Positions 52,463 through 60,318 of a stretch of DNA of 64,000 nt are shown here, one piece after another. The stretch is from Candidatus Nitrospira nitrificans (lineage in GTDB: Bacteria; Nitrospirota; Nitrospiria; Nitrospirales; Nitrospiraceae): assembly GCF_001458775.1 (NCBI RefSeq), contig NZ_CZPZ01000031.1, positions 184,075-248,074 on the forward strand, in the 5' to 3' direction. A program made the position numbers and the translations under genes. Numbering within the stretch: position 1 is the first letter of the stretch; each line of letters starts with the position of its first letter. The notes under the pieces were generated by a model. It did no database searches. It was not told the origin of the DNA and saw only the letters and a list, made by a program, of their open reading frames with translations.

Positions 52463-53459
52463 GGCTCCGGTCGTTTCCAATCCTGATCTGGCTCCTCAGA
52501 AAGTCGTCGTTATTCCCGAAGGGACGACCTTTCAGCAAGCGGCGGCGTTGCTCGAACGGGAGCAGTTGATCAGGAGCCGTCCGGTCTTTCTGTTGCTGGG
52601 GAAGCTTCAGGAAGCCGACCGAAAAATTCATCCCGGAGAGTATGAGCTCAATGCGGCCATGACTCCGGCGGACATCCTTTCGAAGCTGATTCTCGGTCGG
52701 GTGATCCTGCACGCCGTCACGATTCCCGAGGGCTATACGTTCAAGCAAATCGCCGATGTGCTGGCCGAGCACCGGATTACGGATCGCGCGGAGTTTCTCG
52801 GATTGGCCGTCGATGGGGTCTTCCTAAAGACTCTCGGAATCTCGGCTGAAACGGTAGAAGGGTATCTCTATCCCGATACCTATCGCTTTACCCGTCCGAC
52901 AACCGCCAAGGATGTCATGCGAGTCATGGTCAACCAATTCAGCCAGGTCATGACCCAAGAATGGCAGACGCGGGCCAAAGACATTCACTTGACGGTCCAT
53001 GAAGTGCTGACCTTGGCGTCGGTGATCGAAAAGGAAACCGGTGCCGGAGAGGAACGTCCGCATATCTCCTCCGTTTTTCATAACCGGCTGAAGAAACACA
53101 TCCCTCTGCAGAGCGATCCGACGGTGATCTACGGTCTGCCGAATTTCGACGGAAACCTTCACAAAAAAGATCTGTCGCACCCCAATCCGTACAATACCTA
53201 CCGGTGGGCCGGTCTGCCGCCCGGACCGATCGCCAATCCTGGAGCACAGTCGATCCGTGCCGCCCTGTATCCCATGCCATCCGCCTATCTCTATTTCGTC
53301 TCGAAGAACGACGGCACCCATCAATTCTCCGCGACGCTGGTGGAACATAACAAGGCGGTGGAAAAGTACCAGAAGCGTCCCTTCCGGCCGGGCAATCGTT
53401 CGCAGACTTTGATGTCCCCCAACGGCAGACAGACACGTCATGAAGAAGGAGTCTCGTAA
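52377..53459 (+). CDS. mltG: Endolytic peptidoglycan transglycosylase MltG
   Basis: A 360-residue inner-membrane enzyme that cuts nascent glycan strands. One membrane helix (~4-22) is followed by a LysM-like region (VVIPEGTTFQQAAALLERE) and the YceG domain: VEGYLYPDTYRF, the catalytic Glu in LASVIEKETG, and SDPTVIYGL with NTYRWAGLPPGPIANPG. The start ATG lies inside the 3' end of ruvX. Confidence 0.94.
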   Translation: MTLRLILIVVLVIVVLAGLVGYQMIRWAEAPVVSNPDLAPQKVVVIPEGTTFQQAAALLEREQLIRSRPVFLLLGKLQEADRKIHPGEYELNAAMTPADILSKLILGRVILHAVTIPEGYTFKQIADVLAEHRITDRAEFLGLAVDGVFLKTLGISAETVEGYLYPDTYRFTRPTTAKDVMRVMVNQFSQVMTQEWQTRAKDIHLTVHEVLTLASVIEKETGAGEERPHISSVFHNRLKKHIPLQSDPTVIYGLPNFDGNLHKKDLSHPNPYNTYRWAGLPPGPIANPGAQSIRAALYPMPSAYLYFVSKNDGTHQFSATLVEHNKAVEKYQKRPFRPGNRSQTLMSPNGRQTRHEEGVS

Positions 53460-53462
53460 ACC

Positions 53463-54134
53463 ATGTCAGGATGGAACCTCCCTATTGTGATCGACCATAC
53501 GGTGTTGAGGCCGGATGCGACGAAGACGGATGTGCTGCGGCTGTGCCAGGAGGCGAAGGACCACGGGTTCACCGTGATTTTTGTCCCACCCTGCTACGTC
53601 GATGAGGCTGTGGCGGCGGTGGGCGGCACGGGCATTCATGTGGGCATCCCCATCGGCTTTCCGTTAGGAGGGCACAGTACCAAGATCAAAGTGGCTGAAG
53701 CGGTTGAGGCGGCGACCCATGGCGCGCGGGTCTTGGACATGGTCCTGAACGTCAGCCGGCTGAAGTCAGGCGATCATGATTATGTGCGGACCGATATTGC
53801 CGAAGTCGTGAAGGCCACACCGAACGCCGAGCACAAGGTCATTCTCGAAACCTGCTATCTGACGCAGCAGGAGAAACGGACCGTCTGCCGATTGGTCATC
53901 GAAGCCGGGGCGGATTATGTGAAAACCTCGACCGGGTTCGGCGCCGCCGGCGCCACGGTCGAGGATGTCCGTCTCTTGAAGGAAGCTGTCGCAGGGCGGG
54001 CGAAGGTGAAGGCTTCGGGCGGGATACGCGATTGGAAGACCACGCTGGCGATGCTGGAAGCCGGAGCAGACCGGATCGGGACCAGTGCAAGCCTGAAGAT
54101 CATCGACGAGTGGCGGGCCTGTTTGCGCGGATAA
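53463..54134 (+). CDS. deoC: Deoxyribose-phosphate aldolase
   Basis: A 223-residue class I aldolase that splits 2-deoxyribose-5-phosphate into glyceraldehyde-3-phosphate and acetaldehyde. The Schiff-base Lys is in YVKTSTGFG, with a second Lys in AKVKASGGIRDW. It starts 3 nt after mltG. It is followed by a phosphopentomutase homologue after 121 nt, which suggests a nucleoside-salvage role. Confidence 0.94.
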   Translation: MSGWNLPIVIDHTVLRPDATKTDVLRLCQEAKDHGFTVIFVPPCYVDEAVAAVGGTGIHVGIPIGFPLGGHSTKIKVAEAVEAATHGARVLDMVLNVSRLKSGDHDYVRTDIAEVVKATPNAEHKVILETCYLTQQEKRTVCRLVIEAGADYVKTSTGFGAAGATVEDVRLLKEAVAGRAKVKASGGIRDWKTTLAMLEAGADRIGTSASLKIIDEWRACLRG

Positions 54135-54255
54135 GGAGCGTGTCATGCGCGAGCCACGGCAGCTTTCTCGGCGCCGGCTGGACGGGTTGGTGACCGTGGT
54201 CTGCCAGTGCCATACGTCCCTATGTCCGACTACGGCGATTTGATATAGTCCGCGA

Positions 54256-55413
54256 ATGATTAAACGAGTCATTTTGCTCGTCATCGACGGGTTGGGAATC
54301 GGGGCGTTGCCGGATGCGGCCGACTATGGCGATGCCGACGCGAACACGCTCGCGCATCTTGCTGAGACAGTCGATGGACTGAGTTTGCCGAATTTCGAGA
54401 TGTTGGGCCTGGGGCATATCGCTCCGATCAAGGGTGTACGGGCCATGGTCCAGCCGAACGGATCTTTTGGCCGACTGGGATTCGCTTCCCCGGGAAAAGA
54501 TTCCGTCGCCGGATACTGGGAAATCAGCGGGGTGATCCGGAAAGAAGTTCCGACGGTCTGTCGCTCGGGTATCCCCTCCACGATCGTCGATATCGTCGAA
54601 CAGATCATGGGAAGAAAGTCGGTCGGGCGAGGTCTCTCCTCCATGGCGGTGATGCTCCGTCGGCATAGCATGGAGCATATGGCGACCGGCGCGCCCATTC
54701 TATGGACCGACGGAGGCAATACCTGTGTCGTCGCCATGCATGAGTCCCTCATGGCACCGATGGAATTCCTGCAACGCTGTCGCGAGATCCGAAAGGCCGT
54801 GAAGGATGCGGGAACGCTCATTCGTGTCGTCGGACAGCCGGTCATCGGCGGGCATGACCTGCTTCAACCGCAAGCCGGGCGTAAAGACTTCGTGAGCGAA
54901 CCCTCGGGTACGACGATGTTGGATGCCTTGAGCCAATCCGGTCAGATCGCCATGGGAATCGGAAAGGTCTATGACCTCTTTAGCGGGCGGGGGTTTACGA
55001 AGGCCCTCTCGGTGGCATCGGCGATGGCGGCGGTGGATGAAGTGATCGGCCTGTTAAACAAGATGCCTCGGGGTCTTATCTGCGCCAGCCTGGATCTCCT
55101 GTCGGAAGATGCCGGACAGTCGGCCACCGCCGTGCAAGAGTTTGATCGCCGGCTGCCGGATTTGTTCGAGAAGTTGCGCCTCGGCGATGTGGTGATGATG
55201 ACGGGTGATCATGGACGCGATTTCTCATTGCCGGGTCGGACACCCACGCGCGAGTATGTGCCGGTCTTCGTGACCGGCCCGAAACTAGCCCAAGGCGTCG
55301 ATTTGGGAAGCCGATCGACCGCCGCCGATGTGGGGCAGACCATTGTGGAGGCGCTGCAAGCCGAACGATTACCGGTTGGCGAGAGTTTCTTGGATGCGCT
55401 CAGGCCAGGGTAG
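54256..55413 (+). CDS. Divergent phosphopentomutase homologue
   Basis: A 385-residue alkaline-phosphatase-superfamily protein that aligns along its length with DeoB. LLVIDGLGIGALPDA keeps the first metal Asp and MTGDHGRDF keeps the DHG pair. Three expected residues differ: the phosphorylated Thr of GKDT is Ser (GKDSVAGYWEISG), the GHRRD segment with a metal His is deleted (region CASLDLLSEDAGQ), and the His of TDHTREYVP is Pro (RTPTREYVP). The usual reaction is deoxyribose/ribose 1-phosphate to 5-phosphate conversion, which feeds DeoC, but with these changes activity is open. Confidence 0.7.
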   Translation: MIKRVILLVIDGLGIGALPDAADYGDADANTLAHLAETVDGLSLPNFEMLGLGHIAPIKGVRAMVQPNGSFGRLGFASPGKDSVAGYWEISGVIRKEVPTVCRSGIPSTIVDIVEQIMGRKSVGRGLSSMAVMLRRHSMEHMATGAPILWTDGGNTCVVAMHESLMAPMEFLQRCREIRKAVKDAGTLIRVVGQPVIGGHDLLQPQAGRKDFVSEPSGTTMLDALSQSGQIAMGIGKVYDLFSGRGFTKALSVASAMAAVDEVIGLLNKMPRGLICASLDLLSEDAGQSATAVQEFDRRLPDLFEKLRLGDVVMMTGDHGRDFSLPGRTPTREYVPVFVTGPKLAQGVDLGSRSTAADVGQTIVEALQAERLPVGESFLDALRPG

Positions 55414-55471
55414 GCAGGAATGAAGAGTGACGGGCGAGGTGTAGGTCGGAAAAGTGAGGAGGAGATACAGC

Positions 55472-55933
55472 GTGTCCTATGAGGATAAATTAAGAGCTCT
55501 TGGATTGACGCTCCCGGCTCCTCCAAAGCCCGTGGCCAACTATGTGCCGGCGGTCAGGGTCGGGAATCTCTTGTTTCTCTCCGGGGTGTTGCCGTCACGC
55601 GATGGACAACTCATCATGACCGGCAAGCTCGGACAAACCGTATCTACCGAGCAGGGGGTGGAAGCTGCACGTGCGGCCGTGTTGAATGGATTGAGCATCA
55701 TTCAGCATGAGGCCGGCTCGCTGGATCGAGTGAAACGGATCGTCAAAATGGTCGGCCATATTGCGTCTGCCCCTGGGTTTACGGATCAACCTCAAGTGCT
55801 CAATGGCGCCTCGGATCTGCTCGTCTCTCTGTTTGGCGACGCAGGCCGACACGCGCGTGTCGCCGTCGGCGCCGCTGAACTTCCCCGCCAGGCTCCCGTG
55901 GAAATTGAATTGATCGTGGAACTTGTCACGTAG
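55472..55933 (+). CDS. RidA family protein
   Basis: A 153-residue YjgF/YER057c/UK114-type protein. RidA removes reactive enamine/imine intermediates from PLP enzymes in other bacteria. The core reads VRVGNLLFLSGVLPSRDGQL and HARVAVGAAELPRQAPVEIE, where the Arg in GRHARVAVG is the conserved ligand-binding Arg. The GTG at 55472 has a strong SD (AGGAGGAG, 8 nt upstream). Confidence 0.88.
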   Translation: MSYEDKLRALGLTLPAPPKPVANYVPAVRVGNLLFLSGVLPSRDGQLIMTGKLGQTVSTEQGVEAARAAVLNGLSIIQHEAGSLDRVKRIVKMVGHIASAPGFTDQPQVLNGASDLLVSLFGDAGRHARVAVGAAELPRQAPVEIELIVELVT

Positions 55934-56692
55934 ACGTGCGGACGTTCCCCCAAACACCGCTTCAACGGTCTTCGAGAGGTCGAATCATATGACGATATAA
56001 ATGGCAGGAGGGAAATTTCTCGCATGCCCGGCATAGGTCTTCCGTGAAAAGATGCCCGCCCGCTTTTAACCCATGTATTGTCTTTGCTCCTGGTGACAGT
56101 GGCGGCCAACAACGTTGTCCTGGCTGATGAAGATACCGACAATTGCGCGTCAGTCACCTCTGGCTTAGCAGGTAAAACGACGGCAGCCAGATGGTTCAAC
56201 ATGATGGCCCCATAGCGGCATGACGTTCGCCGATGGAATGGGCTCTATATTCAATTTAAAATCAATGGGGCCAATCGGGTGCCTGGTGGATGGTCAGGCG
56301 TTTGCATTTGGTACGGACTACCATCTCAAGGTATCGGCTGAAGAGTTCGTCAAGCGGCTCATAGACCGTGGCTTTTGCGGACATCGGCTCAGTAAACCTT
56401 GGGATTGGCGTTGTAACCTATAGCGGTGTGAATCAGACGACGCCTGATCGACCTCCATCTAAATGACCGGCACAGCTTACTGACTTGTTATTGCTCGTAG
56501 ATGTCACACGTCAACCGGCCCACTTCCATCCAAGGCGTCGGCATCTCCGAGGAAACATCAGCAGGATCAAGAGTGACGCGACCGAGATTAGATTTCTCAA
56601 GTAGTTGGATGATTATCGAGGTGCCGATGGTTGCTGTGAGTGGTAATGAGGCGACAGATAGGCATCACATTCTATTAGGAACGGAGCAGTGA
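55934..56692. other. 759-nt gene-poor stretch with decayed coding traces
   Basis: A frame around 56080-56216 reads like an exported protein remnant (LLLVTVAANNVVLADEDTDN, stop at 56214-56216). Another at 56220-56423 reads MGPIGCLVDGQAFAFGTDYH and EEFVKRLIDRGFCGHRL. Neither has an SD or a known relative. They may be pieces of one or two broken genes. Confidence 0.35.
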
Positions 56693-57397
56693 TCAGAACT
56701 CAGTCAGGACATGCTCCGGCATCGTATGAGCCGATTGCTTCTGATACGCGGCCAGCATGTGCCACTCCATCTGTCGCATTTTCCGTTCTGCTCCATGCAA
56801 CAGGCGGTAAGCGATTTTACGACCAATAGACCATGCGCCGGTATACAGCGGAGGCGAAAGACGGTCATAGGGCTTATTGGTTTCAAGCCACCGTAAAGCC
56901 TTATACACCGCCGGAGAGCTAGAGTCATGGCAGAGCAGTAATCCTCCAGGGGCAAGCAATTTGTCGGCATAGAACAAGTCAAGTAGGGTGAGATCAAACG
57001 AATGAAATCCGTCGATCAAGATGCAATCGAATTGCTCGCGAGCTTCCACCAAGCGAGACAAGGCCAAGTAATCGTATTCCTCGATCAGCCGGTGATGAGG
57101 AAGAATTTTCGCCACGGCATGGACGCCAGCGGACTCGTACCCAGTCGGGCTGGGCAGCGTTTGGTGTGGATCGATGGAAGTCAAGCGACCATTCCACGAA
57201 CGCAACGTGTCAGCCATGACAATGGAGCTTGTTCCGTTGGCCATGCCGATTTCAAGCACATCGGTTGGATGGTGGGTGCGGATCAGCTCGGCAAGTTTCT
57301 TCAATTCGATGGGGCTCATTCCATCTCGGATAAACGCATCGGTGGCAGTGTGGCTCTCTGGGAAAACTTCTTGAATAACGGAAGGGCTGATGCTCAC
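56693..57397 (-). CDS. Class I SAM-dependent methyltransferase
   Basis: A 234-residue methyltransferase of the Methyltransf_24 type. The SAM-binding motif I is DVLEIGMANGTSSIVMADTL; RLTSIDPHQ holds the acidic residue of motif II; DCILIDGFHSFDLTLLDLFY and KLLAPGGLLLCHDSSSP are motifs IV-V. Substrate is unknown; relatives act on sugars or small molecules. It stands alone between two gene-poor stretches. Confidence 0.85.
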   Translation of the reverse strand: MSISPSVIQEVFPESHTATDAFIRDGMSPIELKKLAELIRTHHPTDVLEIGMANGTSSIVMADTLRSWNGRLTSIDPHQTLPSPTGYESAGVHAVAKILPHHRLIEEYDYLALSRLVEAREQFDCILIDGFHSFDLTLLDLFYADKLLAPGGLLLCHDSSSPAVYKALRWLETNKPYDRLSPPLYTGAWSIGRKIAYRLLHGAERKMRQMEWHMLAAYQKQSAHTMPEHVLTEF

Positions 57398-57879
57398 GGG
57401 GCCTCTCGTTTATAGGATGGGCGAACATCCTATTTGGCCGCAACGGTACTGTCTACCCTACTTTGGCAGGGGGTGGTCTCTGCTGACCCCCATCCATAAC
57501 TCCTCTAAACCGAGATGGTTCTTTTATAGTGGCGGTAACTTCCAGTTTCTGGGCATGGACTTCTCTCAAGGCAGGGAGTTACAACCCATTGCAACAATGA
57601 CGTTATGATAAGTGGATCCTCCTCTACCCCACGATTTCCTTGGACAAACAATTGAGCATAGGGCTCCCCATTTTCATTCATCCTTCTGCCATTGAACCAG
57701 CCCGAATCCCGTTGCTTTTCCGTCCGGCAGTTGATCGCCTCAATGGTGAAAATCCTTTAGAAATAATGTCGTGAGTCCGATAAGGGAATGACGGCCGGCG
57801 GATGCGTCTGCCCTATTCGTTCGGTCAAACGACACACACCCGGTTGAGGTATGAACCGATCGTCAGGAAACCACATTTC
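57398..57879. other. 482-nt gene-poor stretch before the signalling cassette
   Basis: No gene recognised. GGGGGT (57466-57471 region) and ACCCCC (57484-57489 region) can form a hairpin. An A/T-rich stretch with TTTAGAAATAAT near 57756-57767 may hold the promoter of the downstream cassette. Confidence 0.3.
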
Positions 57880-58215
57880 ATGAGACGAGTAGTACTTCTT
57901 GAGCTGTTGCCGGACATGGTCCTGGCAAGACCGGTGACGAATGCCAATGGACTCCCCATTGTCGCGGCTGGAACGATATTGGATGCAGCCATCATCGAAC
58001 GGCTTCGGCAGATGGAGTTGGCTTCAGTGTATGTGGAGGGCGATGCCCTGGACTCAGGCGGAAAAACCCTGGCGGAACTGGAAGCCGAACTTGAGCACCG
58101 GTTCCGGAAGGTCGCTCAAGATCCCATTCAGCAACTGATCCTCCGGACTCTCCGCACGCATGTGCGTGCCACCCATGGCATGGCCTCCGTGACCGAGGAG
58201 TCTCGGGCAACATGA
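57880..58215 (+). CDS. Small DUF3391-like protein
   Basis: A 111-residue protein: LLELLPDMVLARPVTNANGL, then LDAAIIERLRQMELASVYVE. This is the domain that usually precedes HD-GYP domains, here without one. The C-terminal ~45 residues are helical and charged. It overlaps the HDOD gene by 4 nt and probably acts with it. The ATG at 57880 is chosen for the domain start; the frame opens at 57802. Confidence 0.7.
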   Translation: MRRVVLLELLPDMVLARPVTNANGLPIVAAGTILDAAIIERLRQMELASVYVEGDALDSGGKTLAELEAELEHRFRKVAQDPIQQLILRTLRTHVRATHGMASVTEESRAT

Positions 58216-59051
58216 GCGCCTTCAATCCGACAGATCTGCGCAATCGGATCGAGAAGCTCGGAGACCTTCCCACGCTCCCTCATGTCGTGCAGCGGCTTGC
58301 CGCCATGATCGGTCGTCCAACCGTCTCGACTGAGGAGATCGGCTCAATCATCGAAAAGGATCAAGTGCTCGCGGCGAAAGTTCTCAGGCTCGCCAACTCA
58401 CCGTTTTACGGGTTCCCCTCCCGCATCGGCTCAGTCACCCACGCCGTGATCGTGCTGGGCTTTAATGTCGTCAAGGGGCTGACGCTCTGTGCCTCGGCCC
58501 TCAGCATCATGAAAGAGGCCGGCATGGATCAGTTGTGGCGACATTCTCTGGGCGTCGCCGTTACCGCCAATCTCCTGGCCACCAGGCTGGAGATCAAGAA
58601 TCCCGAAGAACTTTTCGTGTCAGGCCTGCTTCATGACATCGGGAAAGTCGTGCTCTACGTCAAATGGCCGGATGTGGGAAACAGCATCAAAGATGCTCTG
58701 AAAACCGGCGGTGATCGCCGACTCTTCGACGTGGAGCGGGAGCTGACGGGCCTCTCTCATGCGGATATCGGCGGCTGCCTGGCGAACGCGTGGCATTTGC
58801 CGGTTACACTCCGGGAGCCGATCCTCTACCACCATGATCCGACCCTCGCTAAGGAAGCCGTGCTGCACACGGCTATCGTCCATGTGGCCGATATTCTGGT
58901 CAAAGGGCTGGCCTGTGGAAACCCGGGAGATGACATCATTCCCCCTCTGTCGAGGGCGGCTTGGGACATGGTCGGGCTGGATGAGCACCGATTGAAGGAA
59001 TGTATCGACAAGGCTTCGAACGAGTTCGCGACCATTGACGACTATCTATGA
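58212..59051 (+). CDS. HDOD-domain protein
   Basis: A 279-residue HDOD protein, a non-catalytic relative of HD phosphohydrolases used as a scaffold in signalling. LPTLPHVVQRLAAMIGR starts the domain; KDQVLAAKVLRLANSPFYGF and VTHAVIVLGFNVVKGLTL follow; LLHDIGKVVLYVKW resembles the HD motif. Output in other bacteria is motility, biofilm or c-di-GMP related. Overlaps both neighbours by 4 nt. Confidence 0.9.
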   Translation: MSAFNPTDLRNRIEKLGDLPTLPHVVQRLAAMIGRPTVSTEEIGSIIEKDQVLAAKVLRLANSPFYGFPSRIGSVTHAVIVLGFNVVKGLTLCASALSIMKEAGMDQLWRHSLGVAVTANLLATRLEIKNPEELFVSGLLHDIGKVVLYVKWPDVGNSIKDALKTGGDRRLFDVERELTGLSHADIGGCLANAWHLPVTLREPILYHHDPTLAKEAVLHTAIVHVADILVKGLACGNPGDDIIPPLSRAAWDMVGLDEHRLKECIDKASNEFATIDDYL

Positions 59052-60046
59052 ACCGCTCCACGGCAGGCCGGAGAATTCTGCTTCTCCACAACGAGCTGAC
59101 TTCTGCCCTGACGTTGACCCCGGTATTGGAGAAAGCCGGTTTTCAGGTGGTGGAGGGCAATCTACCGGATCTCGCGCTGCATGAACTCGTCCATGATCCG
59201 CCCTGCCTCATCCTGGCCGCTGAAGGAACCGGGGGCCATTCAGTGGAAACGCTCACAAGAGACCTCAAGCTCGATGCCTTTCTGGGACGCCTGCCTCTCA
59301 TGGTCTTCGTACGGGATAGTCGACTCAACGACATTGACTGGGGTTCATTGGGGGTGGACGATTTCATCACCATTCCCTATCGGGCGGAAGACGTCGTGCA
59401 TCGTATACGCCTCTGCTTGAGCCGGTCGACCCGTTCGCTCGATGCGAATCCTCTCACCCGTCTTCCCGGCAACACCACGATCCTGTTTGAGACTACCTCC
59501 AGGATTCACAGCAAGCAGCCCTTCGCGCTCGCCTACGTCGACATCGACAATTTTAAGTCCTTCAACGATCGTTACGGCTATGGACGTGGAGACGAAGTGC
59601 TCATCGTGGCCTGCCGCATCCTCACGACGGTGGTGGGAGAACTGGCCGGCCCGGAAGGGTTTGTCGGCCATGTCGGGGGAGACGATTTCGTCTTCATGAG
59701 CCGGCCACATGCCATCGACGCGATCTGCCGGACCGTCATCAAACGATTTGATCTTGTGATTCCGGACTTCTACGATCGCGAAGATCGCCTCAAGGGCTAC
59801 ATCGATTCCGTGGATCGCCGAGGCAATAAAGAGCAGTTTCCGATCATGAGTCTTTCGATCGCCGTCGTCACCAATGAGTGGTCTCCTATCGCCCATCCCG
59901 GCGATGTCAGCAGGATCGCCTCGGAATTGAAGAAACGAGCCAAGGCCTTGAAAGGCAGCGTCTATATCAAAGATCAGCGAGGCCAGGCCGTCGGTGCATC
60001 TTCCGCAATGGCGGATTCCATCGTCCCGCTGCCCACCTCTGATTGA
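59048..60046 (+). CDS. REC-like plus GGDEF-type protein with altered GGDDF motif
   Basis: A 332-residue protein. Residues ~8-130 look like a receiver fold (RILLLHNELTSALTLTPVLE) without the usual phospho-acceptor Asp pattern. Residues ~140-305 are a GGDEF domain: ANPLTRLPGN, YVDIDNFKSFNDRYGYGRGD with the metal Asp, and GHVGGDDFVFM. The signature is GGDDF, not GGDEF/GGEEF, and the Arg before it is missing. No RxxD inhibitory site. It may be a weak cyclase or a c-di-GMP/GTP sensor. The ATG overlaps the HDOD gene stop. Confidence 0.82.
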   Translation: MNRSTAGRRILLLHNELTSALTLTPVLEKAGFQVVEGNLPDLALHELVHDPPCLILAAEGTGGHSVETLTRDLKLDAFLGRLPLMVFVRDSRLNDIDWGSLGVDDFITIPYRAEDVVHRIRLCLSRSTRSLDANPLTRLPGNTTILFETTSRIHSKQPFALAYVDIDNFKSFNDRYGYGRGDEVLIVACRILTTVVGELAGPEGFVGHVGGDDFVFMSRPHAIDAICRTVIKRFDLVIPDFYDREDRLKGYIDSVDRRGNKEQFPIMSLSIAVVTNEWSPIAHPGDVSRIASELKKRAKALKGSVYIKDQRGQAVGASSAMADSIVPLPTSD

Positions 60047-60231
60047 GCCAGGAGCCGGGTGTGTTTATTCCAGAATCTTCTCGGTCGGCCTCGTGCAAGC
60101 GGTTGAGGAAGTGGGGCTGGCGTCAGCGACTGTGCTGACTTGCTCCGTGAGGATCGTGCTCGGCGAGCCGTGAGGTGATTGATGCCGGTGCGGAAAAGTA
60201 GTACCAGTCTGTTTTGACCTGCTTCGCGCAC

Positions 60232-60260
60232 TTGACTCTGAAAAAAATCGCTTGTTAAAG
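60232..60260 (+). promoter_or_regulatory. Candidate promoter of the IPT/TIG-propeller pair
   Basis: TTGACT (60232-60237), a 17-nt spacer with an A7 run, and TTAAAG (60255-60260), 58 nt before the start of the next gene. The -10 is weak. Confidence 0.4.
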
Positions 60261-60318
60261 TCGGTTATGTCGTTGACGCGGTCCCCAGCTTGTTTCTTTC
60301 CTTTCCGATAGGCCATCC

